Assembly: GCA_945897805.1 (NCBI GenBank)
Contig: CAMDFX010000004.1
Location: 1-64,000, forward strand
Direction of reading: 5' to 3'
Origin: Chryseobacterium gleum
GTDB lineage: Bacteria; Bacteroidota; Bacteroidia; Flavobacteriales_D; Crocinitomicaceae
DNA: 64,000 nt
Position 1 is the first letter of the stretch. The number at the start of each line of letters is the position of its first letter. This document shows, in pieces, positions 36,990 through 45,561 of the stretch. Both the position numbers and the translations under genes were made by a program. The notes beneath the pieces were generated by a model. It saw only the letters and a list, made by a program, of their open reading frames with translations. It was not told the origin of the DNA and ran no database searches.

Positions 36990-38534
36990 TCAGCCTTTTT
37001 CGTTCATGATTGAAAAATTCAATTTTTCGGAAAGATAGTTTTTAATATCTTCATGATCATATCGAATAATAATCAATTTTATTCCTTTTGACTTTAAAAA
37101 GTCATATTTAACAATGTCTCGTGTCTGAGTTTGTTTTAATCCTTCGATTCCTCCAAAAACAGATATTGGTTCATAATGTTGAATTCCATTAAACTCAATT
37201 ACCGTGTTGTGTGTTGGAAGAAAGAAATCACACTTCAATTTGTTTTTATGTTTCAACTCATCAAACATTTTTTGTTCCTCAAAATCGATGTTTATTTCTT
37301 CTAAAATTATTCTTATTGCATTTTCTCCTCTACTACTAGTGCACTTTGGACAACCAGATCCTCTATAATGATTTCTTGGGTTTTGTAAAAAATCACCATG
37401 CTTAGAACATTTTATGTGAATTGGTGTAAAAATATCAATGTAAGAATCCTTTGAATATTTATATCTGTTGCCATGTAAGACTTTTGATCGACTTACAAAT
37501 TCATGAAAATCAATCTTTTGCTTTTCATGAATTTCTTCTATAGCACATTGAGTGCAACCAGAACCTGCATAATGGTGGTAAGGTAATTGTTCAAACCATC
37601 CATGTTTGCCACATTGAATTTTCATTTTATGAGAAACATCTTTATAAGTCTCCTTATCATAAGAATATTGATTGCCATGCACCGTGATAAACATATCCAA
37701 AACTATTTCCCAACCTTTTTGATTTGACTTAGCCGCTTTAATATAGCCGCATTTTGGGCATCCACTTTTCATTGAAATATGAGAATGAGGAGTTTGTTCA
37801 AATAATCCATGTTCTGAACAGTACATTTTTATTTTTGAAGTATAATTGAAGTAAGAAGACTCAACATATTCATATTGATTTCCGTGAATCTTTTCTGCTC
37901 GTTTCAGAAATTCAGGATACTCAATTGAAATTTTTTCCCGTGCTTCAATTCTACCGCATTTTGAACAGCCATTCCCATTGAAATGGGAATTAGCTTTGAT
38001 ACTAAAAGAACCATGAATTTGACAAATTATTGTAACTTTAGTTTGACTATTTACATAATCCACTTCCGAGTAATCATATTTTCCTCCATGCACTTTTTTA
38101 ATAGTATCAATAAATTCTTTTGTTGAATATCTCTGACTTGTTGCGCGTGAAATTTTAGCACATTCAGGACAACCATATCCTTTTATATGATTTTGCGGCA
38201 ATTGTCCAAATTCTCCATGACCTGAACAAATAATTATGACCTTATCATTTTTTCTTTTTATATTAGTTTTTGAATAGTCATATCTACTACCGTGTGTTTT
38301 TTTAGCTCTATCAATAAATGAATCTTGTGTAAGTTCAACGTATCCTTTACAAACCCGACAACCTTGTCCTGCAATATGTTTGTCAGGGGATTTTAAAAAT
38401 TCACCGTGCATAGGACAAATAATGATAACTTTTTGGGAGCTGCCTTGATACACAACACTTGAATAGTCGTATTTATTTCCATGAACTTTTTCAGCAGTAG
38501 AAATAAAATCTGCAAGTGTTTTCTTTGGGGGCAT
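36990..38534 (-). CDS. DUF723-like zinc-ribbon repeat protein with C-terminal nuclease domain
   Basis: The 514-aa protein holds six tandem repeats of about 62 residues (together about 5-395). Each has F(I/L/V)..A...HG..Y.Y, then (I/V).I.C..HG.F....., then H..G.GC..C, which fits repeated zinc ribbons of the DUF723 type seen in phage and homing-type proteins. The C-terminal ~110 residues look like a small PD-(D/E)xK or Vsr-like nuclease: LKCDFFLP, then VIEFNGIQHYEP, and a late KGIKLIIIRYDHED. I predict a DNA-binding endonuclease. The start MPPKKTLADF (38534) is preferred over the Met 15 codons upstream. It lies in an AT-rich accessory stretch. Confidence 0.78.
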   Translation of the reverse strand: MPPKKTLADFISTAEKVHGNKYDYSSVVYQGSSQKVIIICPMHGEFLKSPDKHIAGQGCRVCKGYVELTQDSFIDRAKKTHGSRYDYSKTNIKRKNDKVIIICSGHGEFGQLPQNHIKGYGCPECAKISRATSQRYSTKEFIDTIKKVHGGKYDYSEVDYVNSQTKVTIICQIHGSFSIKANSHFNGNGCSKCGRIEAREKISIEYPEFLKRAEKIHGNQYEYVESSYFNYTSKIKMYCSEHGLFEQTPHSHISMKSGCPKCGYIKAAKSNQKGWEIVLDMFITVHGNQYSYDKETYKDVSHKMKIQCGKHGWFEQLPYHHYAGSGCTQCAIEEIHEKQKIDFHEFVSRSKVLHGNRYKYSKDSYIDIFTPIHIKCSKHGDFLQNPRNHYRGSGCPKCTSSRGENAIRIILEEINIDFEEQKMFDELKHKNKLKCDFFLPTHNTVIEFNGIQHYEPISVFGGIEGLKQTQTRDIVKYDFLKSKGIKLIIIRYDHEDIKNYLSEKLNFSIMNEKG

Positions 38535-38658
38535 AATGTGATCAACTATTATTTTTTTCAAACAATCGATAAGTATCAATATGTTTTATTTTCGCTAACT
38601 ATATTTGTGTATCTATTATCGTGTGTTTTAATAAAAAACTCTTGAATAAAAGTTGCAA

Positions 38659-39234
38659 TTATTTTCTTATCGGTGTAATTTTTTCAATTTTCATACGGAC
38701 ATTTGGTAGCAAAATGTCACCGACAATTTTCTTTTCATATGATTCATTATCAGACATCATATAAAATTTGGTTTTAAATTCAAGTAATTTTCCTCTTATA
38801 AAATATGATTCACCATTTTTCAGTTCATTCACCATTGATTCATCAACTATTCCAAAAATAGAAAGCAAAAAACCATTTGAAATTCTATCATCGCTAAATT
38901 TATCATTATCAAAGTTGAATAATGCTAAATAACCTTTTTTTCCATTATCAAAATATTCTTGTATTTCCTCAAATTTAAATGGAAGATCCTCATACAAGCT
39001 ATCAGCAATTAACGGTACTATTTTTTGTGCTAACGAATCACAATATTTTTGTTGGATTATATCATTTTGATTCCAATTTGGATTTTCATTAATGAAATCT
39101 AGAATTATTTTTTCAACTTTTACATACTTTATTTCTTCTTTTTTGTTCTCTATATTATTTGTATTGCATGAGTAAATACCTATAAAACAAATGATTAATA
39201 GGTTTGATTTTAAAATCGTATTTTTAATTTTCAT
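38659..39234 (-). CDS. Hypothetical lipoprotein
   Basis: The 191-aa protein begins with a lipoprotein signal ending at Cys23 (IGIYSCN). The mature part is Asn/Lys/Glu rich with mixed helix and strand; I recognise no domain. Codon use is very AT-rich, like the adjacent nuclease gene, which suggests both arrived together. No partner or function is evident. Confidence 0.65.
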   Translation of the reverse strand: MKIKNTILKSNLLIICFIGIYSCNTNNIENKKEEIKYVKVEKIILDFINENPNWNQNDIIQQKYCDSLAQKIVPLIADSLYEDLPFKFEEIQEYFDNGKKGYLALFNFDNDKFSDDRISNGFLLSIFGIVDESMVNELKNGESYFIRGKLLEFKTKFYMMSDNESYEKKIVGDILLPNVRMKIEKITPIRK

Positions 39235-39419
39235 AATTTAAGATTTATAATAATTTATATCAAGTTGTAAATTAAATGTTACTTCTTTTTTTGTGTTAAA
39301 TGTAAGAATAAATTACAATTTTTGCATCAAAAATGAATTTTTGATAAAAATGCATCTTTCTGAAATTAACTTCATAAACTTCAAAAAAAACCTTAGGTGT
39401 TTATTATTAAACATTTAGT

Positions 39420-40430
39420 TCAATCTACCTTCAACACTTTCTCCATCCCAACAACTTCCCCATTCACACTCAAAATCTCAACGAAATACAAACCATTTTC
39501 CAACATTTGCATCGAAATTATTTCTTCAAAATTCACATTGTTTTTCTCGGAGATTTTTTTCATTTGTTGGTCGTAGAGCACCAAGCTGGCAGCGGGAGGG
39601 AGGTTGGAAATGGTGATTTCGTTTTGCGTTGGGTTGGGCTTCACGGCAAATTTTTCGAGTTCATTTTCTGAGATGCTGGCGAAAATGCCGTTGTAGCAAT
39701 CTGTATTTTGCGTTGGGTTGATTAGGGTAAAGTCAAAATCAGCAGATTCGAAGCAAAGCAGGTAAACAGGGAAAGTTTCATCGAGAACTCCGGTCACGAA
39801 ATAATTTCTGAAAGATTCGAAACCGCCAAAAGATCCGAATTTTGAGTTGACCATAGCGAGTTTTGAGAAAACCAGGGTGTCAGGAGAAGGAAATGAGTTT
39901 TCGATGGGCGTGCCGTTGTTTTTGCAAGCGATGAGGTAAATATCGTCTAAGATGGTTCCGTTGTAATCGTTTGGGATGATGGTGTCCACTTTCACATAAG
40001 CAGTTTCGATTCCGCTGGTCATGAAATTGGTGTGTTCGCCTAAATTCCAAATTTCGCCGATTGTTGGATTAAGTTTAAATGCAAAATAGAAAGCGCCATT
40101 GTCGGAAACAAAAATGGAATCGTTGCTTTTGTAAGTGTAATAATTGGGCAAAGCCACTTCGCCAGAAAATATATAAGTATCAGGACCGGTGTACAGTTTC
40201 GATTCCTGAAAACGTTTGATCATTTGACAATTTTTGCCGTAAATCGTGGTATCGCCCACGTAAGTGTTTTTCTGGTAGCCACCTGAAAATCCAGCGGAAT
40301 AGGTGTAATGCCAAGTAGATGCGCTGTCAAGCCAGCGGTAGCTTTGTCCAAAAGCAGTGGTTGAAATTAAACAAATTAGAAGTAACAGTTTATCGAATCG
40401 CATCATCATCTTGGATTTTAAGTTTCTCAC
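39420..40430 (-). CDS. T9SS type A sorting domain secreted protein
   Basis: The 336-aa protein has a signal peptide (LLLLICLISTTAFGQ). Several Met codons at the start (MRNLKSKMMMRF) make the exact start uncertain. The body is beta-rich with no known catalytic motif. The last ~80 residues are the T9SS type A sorting domain: VKPNPTQNEITISNL, then LYDQQMKKI, and GLYFVEILSVNG near the end. It is probably a surface or released protein of unknown activity. It lies 9 bp downstream of the 40440 gene on the same strand. Confidence 0.83.
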   Translation of the reverse strand: MRNLKSKMMMRFDKLLLLICLISTTAFGQSYRWLDSASTWHYTYSAGFSGGYQKNTYVGDTTIYGKNCQMIKRFQESKLYTGPDTYIFSGEVALPNYYTYKSNDSIFVSDNGAFYFAFKLNPTIGEIWNLGEHTNFMTSGIETAYVKVDTIIPNDYNGTILDDIYLIACKNNGTPIENSFPSPDTLVFSKLAMVNSKFGSFGGFESFRNYFVTGVLDETFPVYLLCFESADFDFTLINPTQNTDCYNGIFASISENELEKFAVKPNPTQNEITISNLPPAASLVLYDQQMKKISEKNNVNFEEIISMQMLENGLYFVEILSVNGEVVGMEKVLKVD

Positions 40431-40439
40431 TTAACGTTT

Positions 40440-40943
40440 TTATTTTTTCAATGGTTGGCTATTCAACATTTCAATGAGTTGATTCGCTTTTTGAGTGCCA
40501 ATAAGCAATTTGCGTCCGTCTTTGAAAACGAGTTGTAAACCTTTATTTCCCGAAATATTGAAAGCGCGATTGTTGCCAAAACCTCGGATTCCGTAGCCGC
40601 CGTATTCGAGGAGTGGCTTGTATTTTCTCACTTCTGCGGTTTCAATTTCTGTCCAAAGGTATTTTCTGAATTTCAAATGCAAGGGAAAAAAGCGCGCAGA
40701 AATGGCTTCTTCGGTGATGTTTGTTTCTAATCTAAAAACAAAAAATAAAGCTGAAATCGATGAAATGGCGATTGTTCCAAAAATCAATCCGCTGTCGCTA
40801 GTTGAATTGTCTCCAAACGGGATTTTGTAGATGATTTGTTGCACGCAGCCGTAGAGGAAGAGACCGGTTGTCAAAACGAAAAAAGGCCAAATCCACCATT
40901 GATTGAATTTTTGCCTTTCTTTAAATATGATTTTTTTTGTCAT
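40440..40943 (-). CDS. Two-TM membrane protein with PH-like C-terminal domain
   Basis: The 167-aa protein has two hydrophobic segments (about 18-40 and 52-70) followed by a cytoplasmic beta-rich domain. This ends in KGLQLVFKDGRKLLIGTQKA and looks like a bacterial PH-type fold. The strand pattern, with ISARFFPLHLKFRKYLW just after the membrane, fits small membrane proteins of unknown function. Co-transcription with the T9SS cargo gene at 39420 is likely. Confidence 0.7.
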   Translation of the reverse strand: MTKKIIFKERQKFNQWWIWPFFVLTTGLFLYGCVQQIIYKIPFGDNSTSDSGLIFGTIAISSISALFFVFRLETNITEEAISARFFPLHLKFRKYLWTEIETAEVRKYKPLLEYGGYGIRGFGNNRAFNISGNKGLQLVFKDGRKLLIGTQKANQLIEMLNSQPLKK

Positions 40944-41005
40944 TTAAATACTTGATTATAAAAGTAAAGGTAAATTATTTTTGGTGAAACTAAATCTTTT
41001 TTTCC

Positions 41006-41037
41006 AAAAAAAAAGGATGCCAAAATTGACATCCTTT
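41006..41037 (-). terminator. Intrinsic terminator after the 41057 gene
   Basis: aaaggatg (41012-41019) and catccttt (41030-41037) form an 8-bp stem. On the minus strand it runs into a T tract 20 bp beyond the stop codon. Confidence 0.83.
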
Positions 41038-41056
41038 CGTTTCATTTTATGCTTGA

Positions 41057-42640
41057 TTAATAAGTCAATTGCTCTAAGCGCATGTCGATTCTTTTCTCTT
41101 TTCTAAAATATTCTGTTACCGAAATATATCCTGGTTTCGCCGGCTGTAACCACCAACGATTTGAAGTACAGTTTACAGGTACACGTGTTTGTGTTAATTT
41201 ACCACCTTTGATAGAAATTACACCCACCATCACGTCTGCTTTGGTTGTCGCTTTTTTCTCTGTTTTGCGATCTGCATCGATGTAAACGATTTCGAAATTG
41301 TCTTTCGCTTTGTCACTAGATGTGAATGAATAATCAAAATCGCCTTGTGATTTTACATAATATCCTAGCGTAGTTGTTCCGTACATTCCCATTCCCTCAG
41401 GCAAAAGAACGCTGGTACCTTTCTTTTTAATCAATTTAAAATCAACCATGCTTTTATTTTCGTCGAATTCGATTACAACCATATCAGCCACTCTAATTTC
41501 TAGCGCTGAAGTATTAGAAGAACCACCCGTAGCACTAGCAAGTACTTTCAGAGCAACACCACCAGCACTCACTTGTTTGATGAATTGTTCTCCAATCATG
41601 AAAATATGTCCGTTTTTGGCAATGACAACATCATGAAAAAATACATAAAATGGACGGTCACCTTTTTTGTCTTCTGGATCCAATTCATTTTTGAATTTAT
41701 CAATGTCACCTTTCCATTTGTATTCTTTTTTGTTTAATTCTTTTCCTGAAAGAGAGAATTCTTGCAAATAAAGCCCCTGGCTTTTGTCTTTCAAAATATC
41801 ATCTTTTGGTTTGTAATATTCACCAACCAAATATATAGATCCAGTTTCTTCATTTACAAAAGATTTCAACAAAGAACGCAAGCCTGCTTCATTGCTTCCA
41901 AGTTGCATTTCTTTGATCAATTTTCCAGATTTTGAATCTAATAACAAGCAATACATGATTACATCGCGCGTCATCATATTTTTCTTTTTAGAAACTGTAG
42001 CAGAAAGAACGTTTGCAGAAACATCATTTATTTCAACAAATTCCAAGACATCTGAAGTTTCTTTTGAACTGTATTTCCAAAGTTCTTTGGCATTGTTGTC
42101 ATAGGCAACAATTTCGTATCCCGTTTTTTTGTTTTTGGTGAATGTTGAACGAATAAAACCTTCTTTTCCATTTGGGAAAATGTTGACGTTTTCAGTTGCA
42201 CTTGCAAGATTTTGCTGAACCCTCGCCAAATCCCATCTGCTGATATCGTCAGTAGCGATTTTTTTGGAACCTGTCGCTTTCCCTGTGCGATCAAAAGTGG
42301 CAAATTCGTATCCAGTTTTAGAATCATAAAAATGAATCATAAAAGCATTTCCGTTGTAAACCATTTCAAGTAAAACGGTGTTTTTTGGTCTTATAATTTC
42401 AAAGTTTTTAGTCACGTTGTAATTGTCATCATAAATTTCAACTTCGTAAGCTGATGTTTTTTTATCTACTTTTTCTTTCAGATAGAAAATGTAATAACCA
42501 ACCAATTTGTTGTTTTCAATAATTTCACCAGCATCTTTTGCACTTTTAAAGTTTAAGACATTTTGGACACTTTTCTTCTGAGCAAACACAGAAAAAATGC
42601 TCATCAATACGAGCAAGGATGTTAATTTGATTTTGTTCAT
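41057..42640 (-). CDS. Secreted beta-propeller-like protein, unknown function
   Basis: The 527-aa protein has a signal peptide ending at FAQKK. The body consists of repeated short strands with Lys-rich turns (VEIYDDNYNV, FATFDRTGKATG, IVAYDNNAKELW), which suggests a propeller-type fold. No enzyme motif is visible. It starts 2 bp after the M48 protease stop codon region, so the two form an operon. A periplasmic or outer-membrane role linked to the protease is possible but not shown. Confidence 0.72.
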   Translation of the reverse strand: MNKIKLTSLLVLMSIFSVFAQKKSVQNVLNFKSAKDAGEIIENNKLVGYYIFYLKEKVDKKTSAYEVEIYDDNYNVTKNFEIIRPKNTVLLEMVYNGNAFMIHFYDSKTGYEFATFDRTGKATGSKKIATDDISRWDLARVQQNLASATENVNIFPNGKEGFIRSTFTKNKKTGYEIVAYDNNAKELWKYSSKETSDVLEFVEINDVSANVLSATVSKKKNMMTRDVIMYCLLLDSKSGKLIKEMQLGSNEAGLRSLLKSFVNEETGSIYLVGEYYKPKDDILKDKSQGLYLQEFSLSGKELNKKEYKWKGDIDKFKNELDPEDKKGDRPFYVFFHDVVIAKNGHIFMIGEQFIKQVSAGGVALKVLASATGGSSNTSALEIRVADMVVIEFDENKSMVDFKLIKKKGTSVLLPEGMGMYGTTTLGYYVKSQGDFDYSFTSSDKAKDNFEIVYIDADRKTEKKATTKADVMVGVISIKGGKLTQTRVPVNCTSNRWWLQPAKPGYISVTEYFRKEKRIDMRLEQLTY

Positions 42641-42642
42641 GA

Positions 42643-44118
42643 TTATTTGATATTTGGGTTTAAAAATTTCAATCTTTCTGTAGCATAGAGGTGATTTTCA
42701 ACTTCTTTTAAAATCCAGTAAATGTTATTTTTTTGAATGTCTTTCTTGGTTGACAGCCAAAGCGCTTCAAAATTGTCAAATTTCTTGGTCTCCATAAATT
42801 CAAAAAGTTGAATGATAGAAACGTATGGCGATGAAGTGCTGCTGTTTACCACTTGCTTGCTGTATTCTTTTGCCAAGTTTTGACAATCCATTGGGGAAAG
42901 CGAATAAATGAACGCACAAACACGATCTAGGTCTTCAGCTTGTTTTGGATTTTGCCTCATGATAAATTTCCCAACCGTTCTTCGTTCTTTGAGAAAAGCG
43001 ATACTTTTCAAAGTAGTTGTTAAAATTTCATAACCAAAATCGTCCTCAGGAAAATGTTCAATGTGTTTACAAGCGTAGTAAAAAGACAAGGTTAGATTTT
43101 GCTTTTGCAAGGATGTTTTCAGGATTTCCTTGCTGATTAACTGTAATTCAGTATTTCGGCTTTCATTTTCTTGCCTTTTATAATGTTCCAATAAAGTATC
43201 CAATTTTTCCATTTTTGCCAATCTCACAAATCGGTCACGGTCATAAGGATGCGTTGCTAAATAGGGTTTTGCATCTTCATCTTCTTCAAAACTTCCCAAA
43301 GAACCTTCGGCCGCATATTCAGTTGTTTTTTGAGCGATGTTTGGAAATTTATCTAGTTTTAGACAGGATACTAAATCAAACGGTTCGCTCCAATTGTGGG
43401 TGTGGTCTTCCATTGCCTCAAACATACTCAAAGCCTTTGGAATATTGAATTGGGCATTTTTGATGTAAATTAATCCCAATGCATCCGCGGAAAACTCGTG
43501 ATTTCTGGAAACTTCGCGTGACTCCATCAATCTTGGCACAAGCAGTTCATTCAATGCACTTGCTCTGCCATACTCATCTTTCAAAATGGTTTTAATTTCT
43601 TTTTTAATCGAATCGTTGGTTTCATATTTCACAGATTCAATCATTGATTTCTCGACATGTTTCAGCGTATTGTGGGCAATTTCATGTGCCAAAACTAAGG
43701 CGATTTCTGCGTCGTTTTTCAACGAATAAAGCAATCCTAAATGGACGAAAACGACGTGGTCGCCCATGGTAAAAGCATTAAATACAGTGGATTTATAAAT
43801 TACCAATTGGGTGTTTTGCGGAATCGAAGGATTTGCTTTTAAAATTTGCTGAAAAGCCCCATTTACTTTTTCAAACATGGGTCCTTCCATCAAAATCAGG
43901 GAAGAATTTAATAGTGTTAGCTCCTTGTCGATTTTTTGTTCGTGCCTTTCTTTGAGCAGTTCATTTTGTTTTTTGGACAAAACAGGATTTGCAATAAATT
44001 GTTTTTTTTCGGCAATCAATTGATCTTTAATTGCTGAAATTTTTATTTCAAGAGATAAACTGTCCTGTGACCAAGACCAATTTGAGACAATTAAGAAGAA
44101 GAAAAAAATAGATTTCAA
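42643..44118 (-). CDS. M48 family zinc metalloprotease, exported
   Basis: The 491-aa protein has a signal peptide (about 1-17). The zinc site HEIAH (AHEIAHNTLKH, about 145) and a downstream Glu/Asp-bearing HEFSADALG (about 207-215) identify an M48 peptidase resembling BepA or Oma1-like periplasmic proteases. The C-terminal ~250 residues are helical and could form TPR-like repeats, as in BepA. It probably degrades misfolded envelope proteins. It is the first gene of an operon with the secreted 527-aa protein. Confidence 0.88.
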   Translation of the reverse strand: MKSIFFFFLIVSNWSWSQDSLSLEIKISAIKDQLIAEKKQFIANPVLSKKQNELLKERHEQKIDKELTLLNSSLILMEGPMFEKVNGAFQQILKANPSIPQNTQLVIYKSTVFNAFTMGDHVVFVHLGLLYSLKNDAEIALVLAHEIAHNTLKHVEKSMIESVKYETNDSIKKEIKTILKDEYGRASALNELLVPRLMESREVSRNHEFSADALGLIYIKNAQFNIPKALSMFEAMEDHTHNWSEPFDLVSCLKLDKFPNIAQKTTEYAAEGSLGSFEEDEDAKPYLATHPYDRDRFVRLAKMEKLDTLLEHYKRQENESRNTELQLISKEILKTSLQKQNLTLSFYYACKHIEHFPEDDFGYEILTTTLKSIAFLKERRTVGKFIMRQNPKQAEDLDRVCAFIYSLSPMDCQNLAKEYSKQVVNSSTSSPYVSIIQLFEFMETKKFDNFEALWLSTKKDIQKNNIYWILKEVENHLYATERLKFLNPNIK

Positions 44119-44500
44119 CAGTTATTTTTTCTTAAAATTAATATTTAAAAATTATAGACAAGCGCGGTTCTTTGATTTTTTTGGGATTCTAAAGTTAAAA
44201 GTCAAGAAATCAATCTGTTTGATATTTATGTAAAATTAACTCAATCATAATGAGTTATTTGATGTTTGAGTTTTTTATTAAAATGTTTTAAAATCAAGGT
44301 ATTAAAAGAAGTATTAATTTCCTTTGGATTAAAAGAAGCGCAAATACTTATTAGAGGAAAAGAAATTATTGATTTTAATTCTGAAAGCAAAAACCATTGA
44401 AAAAATCAGGTAATATTTAGTCTAAGTGATTTTAACCGTTAGAATCACTTAACGGCAGGTTGATTGGATGAAGAGCACAATTAAATTGCGGAATTTGAGA
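44119..44500. other. Gene-free region between the M48 protease and REC-Crp genes
   Basis: The 382-bp AT-rich stretch holds no gene. It has two inverted repeats: taactca/tgagtta at 44237-44257 and the longer hairpin described at 44424-44452. A promoter for the M48 gene must lie in its left part, but no perfect TAnnTTTG on the minus strand was found. Confidence 0.6.
44424..44452. repeat. Hairpin repeat with conserved loop, copy 1
   Basis: taagtgatt (44424-44432) pairs with aatcactta (44444-44452) over 9 bp. The loop contains TTAACCGTTAG. A near copy with the same loop and an 8-bp stem lies at 56452-56481. This copy lies about 50 bp beyond the stop codon of the REC-Crp gene. Confidence 0.65.
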
Positions 44501-45559
44501 TCAGTTTTTCAATACTGCCAATTTTTCATAGTTCAAAATGGTGATTTTTCCACCGGCAACTTCGATGTATTTCTCCTCTTTGAAATCGCTCAAAGTGCGA
44601 ATCACTGTTTCTGTTGCTGTGCCTACGATATTCGCTAAATCTTCTCTCGACACATTCATGCTAAAAGTTAATTCGTTTTCTTTTTTGTATTTGTCCGAAA
44701 GATTTACGAGCGCTTCTGCAACTCTTTTTCGCACAGAATTGTATGCCAATTTGACCAATTGTTTTTCCTTCTCAATCAAATTATCGGACAGAATTTTAAT
44801 GAATTTTTTCGATACTTCAGCATTTTTATAGATCAGTGCAAAAAAGTCTTCTTTCGGAATCATGTAAAGTTCAGAATCTTCCAACGCTGTTGCGGAGCTG
44901 TTGTATTTTTCGTCTTTCAGCAAAGAATTAAATCCGAAAAAGTCTCCTTCATTGTGCAATTCTGTGATCAATTCTTTTCCTAAATCATTCGTTTGAAATG
45001 ACTTTACTTTTCCTTTGTGAATGAAATAAATTCCTTTCGGATAACCACCTTCTTTGAAAATTTTGTCTTTCTTTTTATACAGTCGAATTTCTCTTTCTTC
45101 TGACAATTTTTTCAGCGAATCTATTCCTTTTGCTTCTTGAATGAAATCATTTATTCCGCTCAAATTTTTGGTGAATTCTTTCTTTAAAATGTCATTCTTT
45201 TTCAATCGAATTTCAATGGCATTTAGTAATTCAACGTCGTCAAAAGGTTTGGTCAAATAATCGTCTGCGCCCATTTCCATTCCTTTTCTGAAATCACTTC
45301 TTTCTGCTTTTGCGGTGAGGAAAATGAAAGGAATACTCGCCGTATTTTCGTTTTTTGACAGCATGTGCAACACACCATGTCCATCTAAAACAGGCATCAT
45401 GATATCACAAATAATCAAATCAGGCTGCTGTTGTTGTGCCATTTCAACCCCTTCTTTTCCGTTCGCGGCGGTAAGGACTTCGTATTGCGCCAACATCAAA
45501 ATTTCGGACGTATTTTCTCTCACATCTGGATTGTCTTCGATCAACAGTATTTTTTTCAT
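44501..45559 (-). CDS. Response regulator-Crp/Fnr fusion (REC-cNMP_binding-HTH)
   Basis: The 352-aa protein has a receiver domain (about 1-120) with phosphorylatable Asp52 (CDIMMP) and Lys104 (LTKPF), a cyclic-nucleotide-binding beta roll (about 150-265) and a Crp-type HTH (about 300-345). The recognition helix reads TETVIRTL with Glu317 and Arg321, the residues that read the TGA half site in Crp and Fnr; Crp's extra Arg is Thr316. The only cysteine is Cys51, so it cannot carry an Fnr iron-sulfur cluster. It starts 2 bp after the PAS kinase gene, its obvious partner. It is the candidate regulator of the cbb3 and hemN genes. Confidence 0.92.
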   Translation of the reverse strand: MKKILLIEDNPDVRENTSEILMLAQYEVLTAANGKEGVEMAQQQQPDLIICDIMMPVLDGHGVLHMLSKNENTASIPFIFLTAKAERSDFRKGMEMGADDYLTKPFDDVELLNAIEIRLKKNDILKKEFTKNLSGINDFIQEAKGIDSLKKLSEEREIRLYKKKDKIFKEGGYPKGIYFIHKGKVKSFQTNDLGKELITELHNEGDFFGFNSLLKDEKYNSSATALEDSELYMIPKEDFFALIYKNAEVSKKFIKILSDNLIEKEKQLVKLAYNSVRKRVAEALVNLSDKYKKENELTFSMNVSREDLANIVGTATETVIRTLSDFKEEKYIEVAGGKITILNYEKLAVLKN

Positions 45560-45561
45560 GG

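Noticed and set aside
36990-38534. Repeat array read as a CRISPR or DNA tandem repeat
   Set aside because: The repeats are diverged protein-coding units of about 62 codons without identical DNA repeats or spacers.
44237-44257. taactca/tgagtta inverted repeat as a terminator
   Set aside because: No T run follows directly and no gene ends just upstream of it; kept only as part of the gene-free region.
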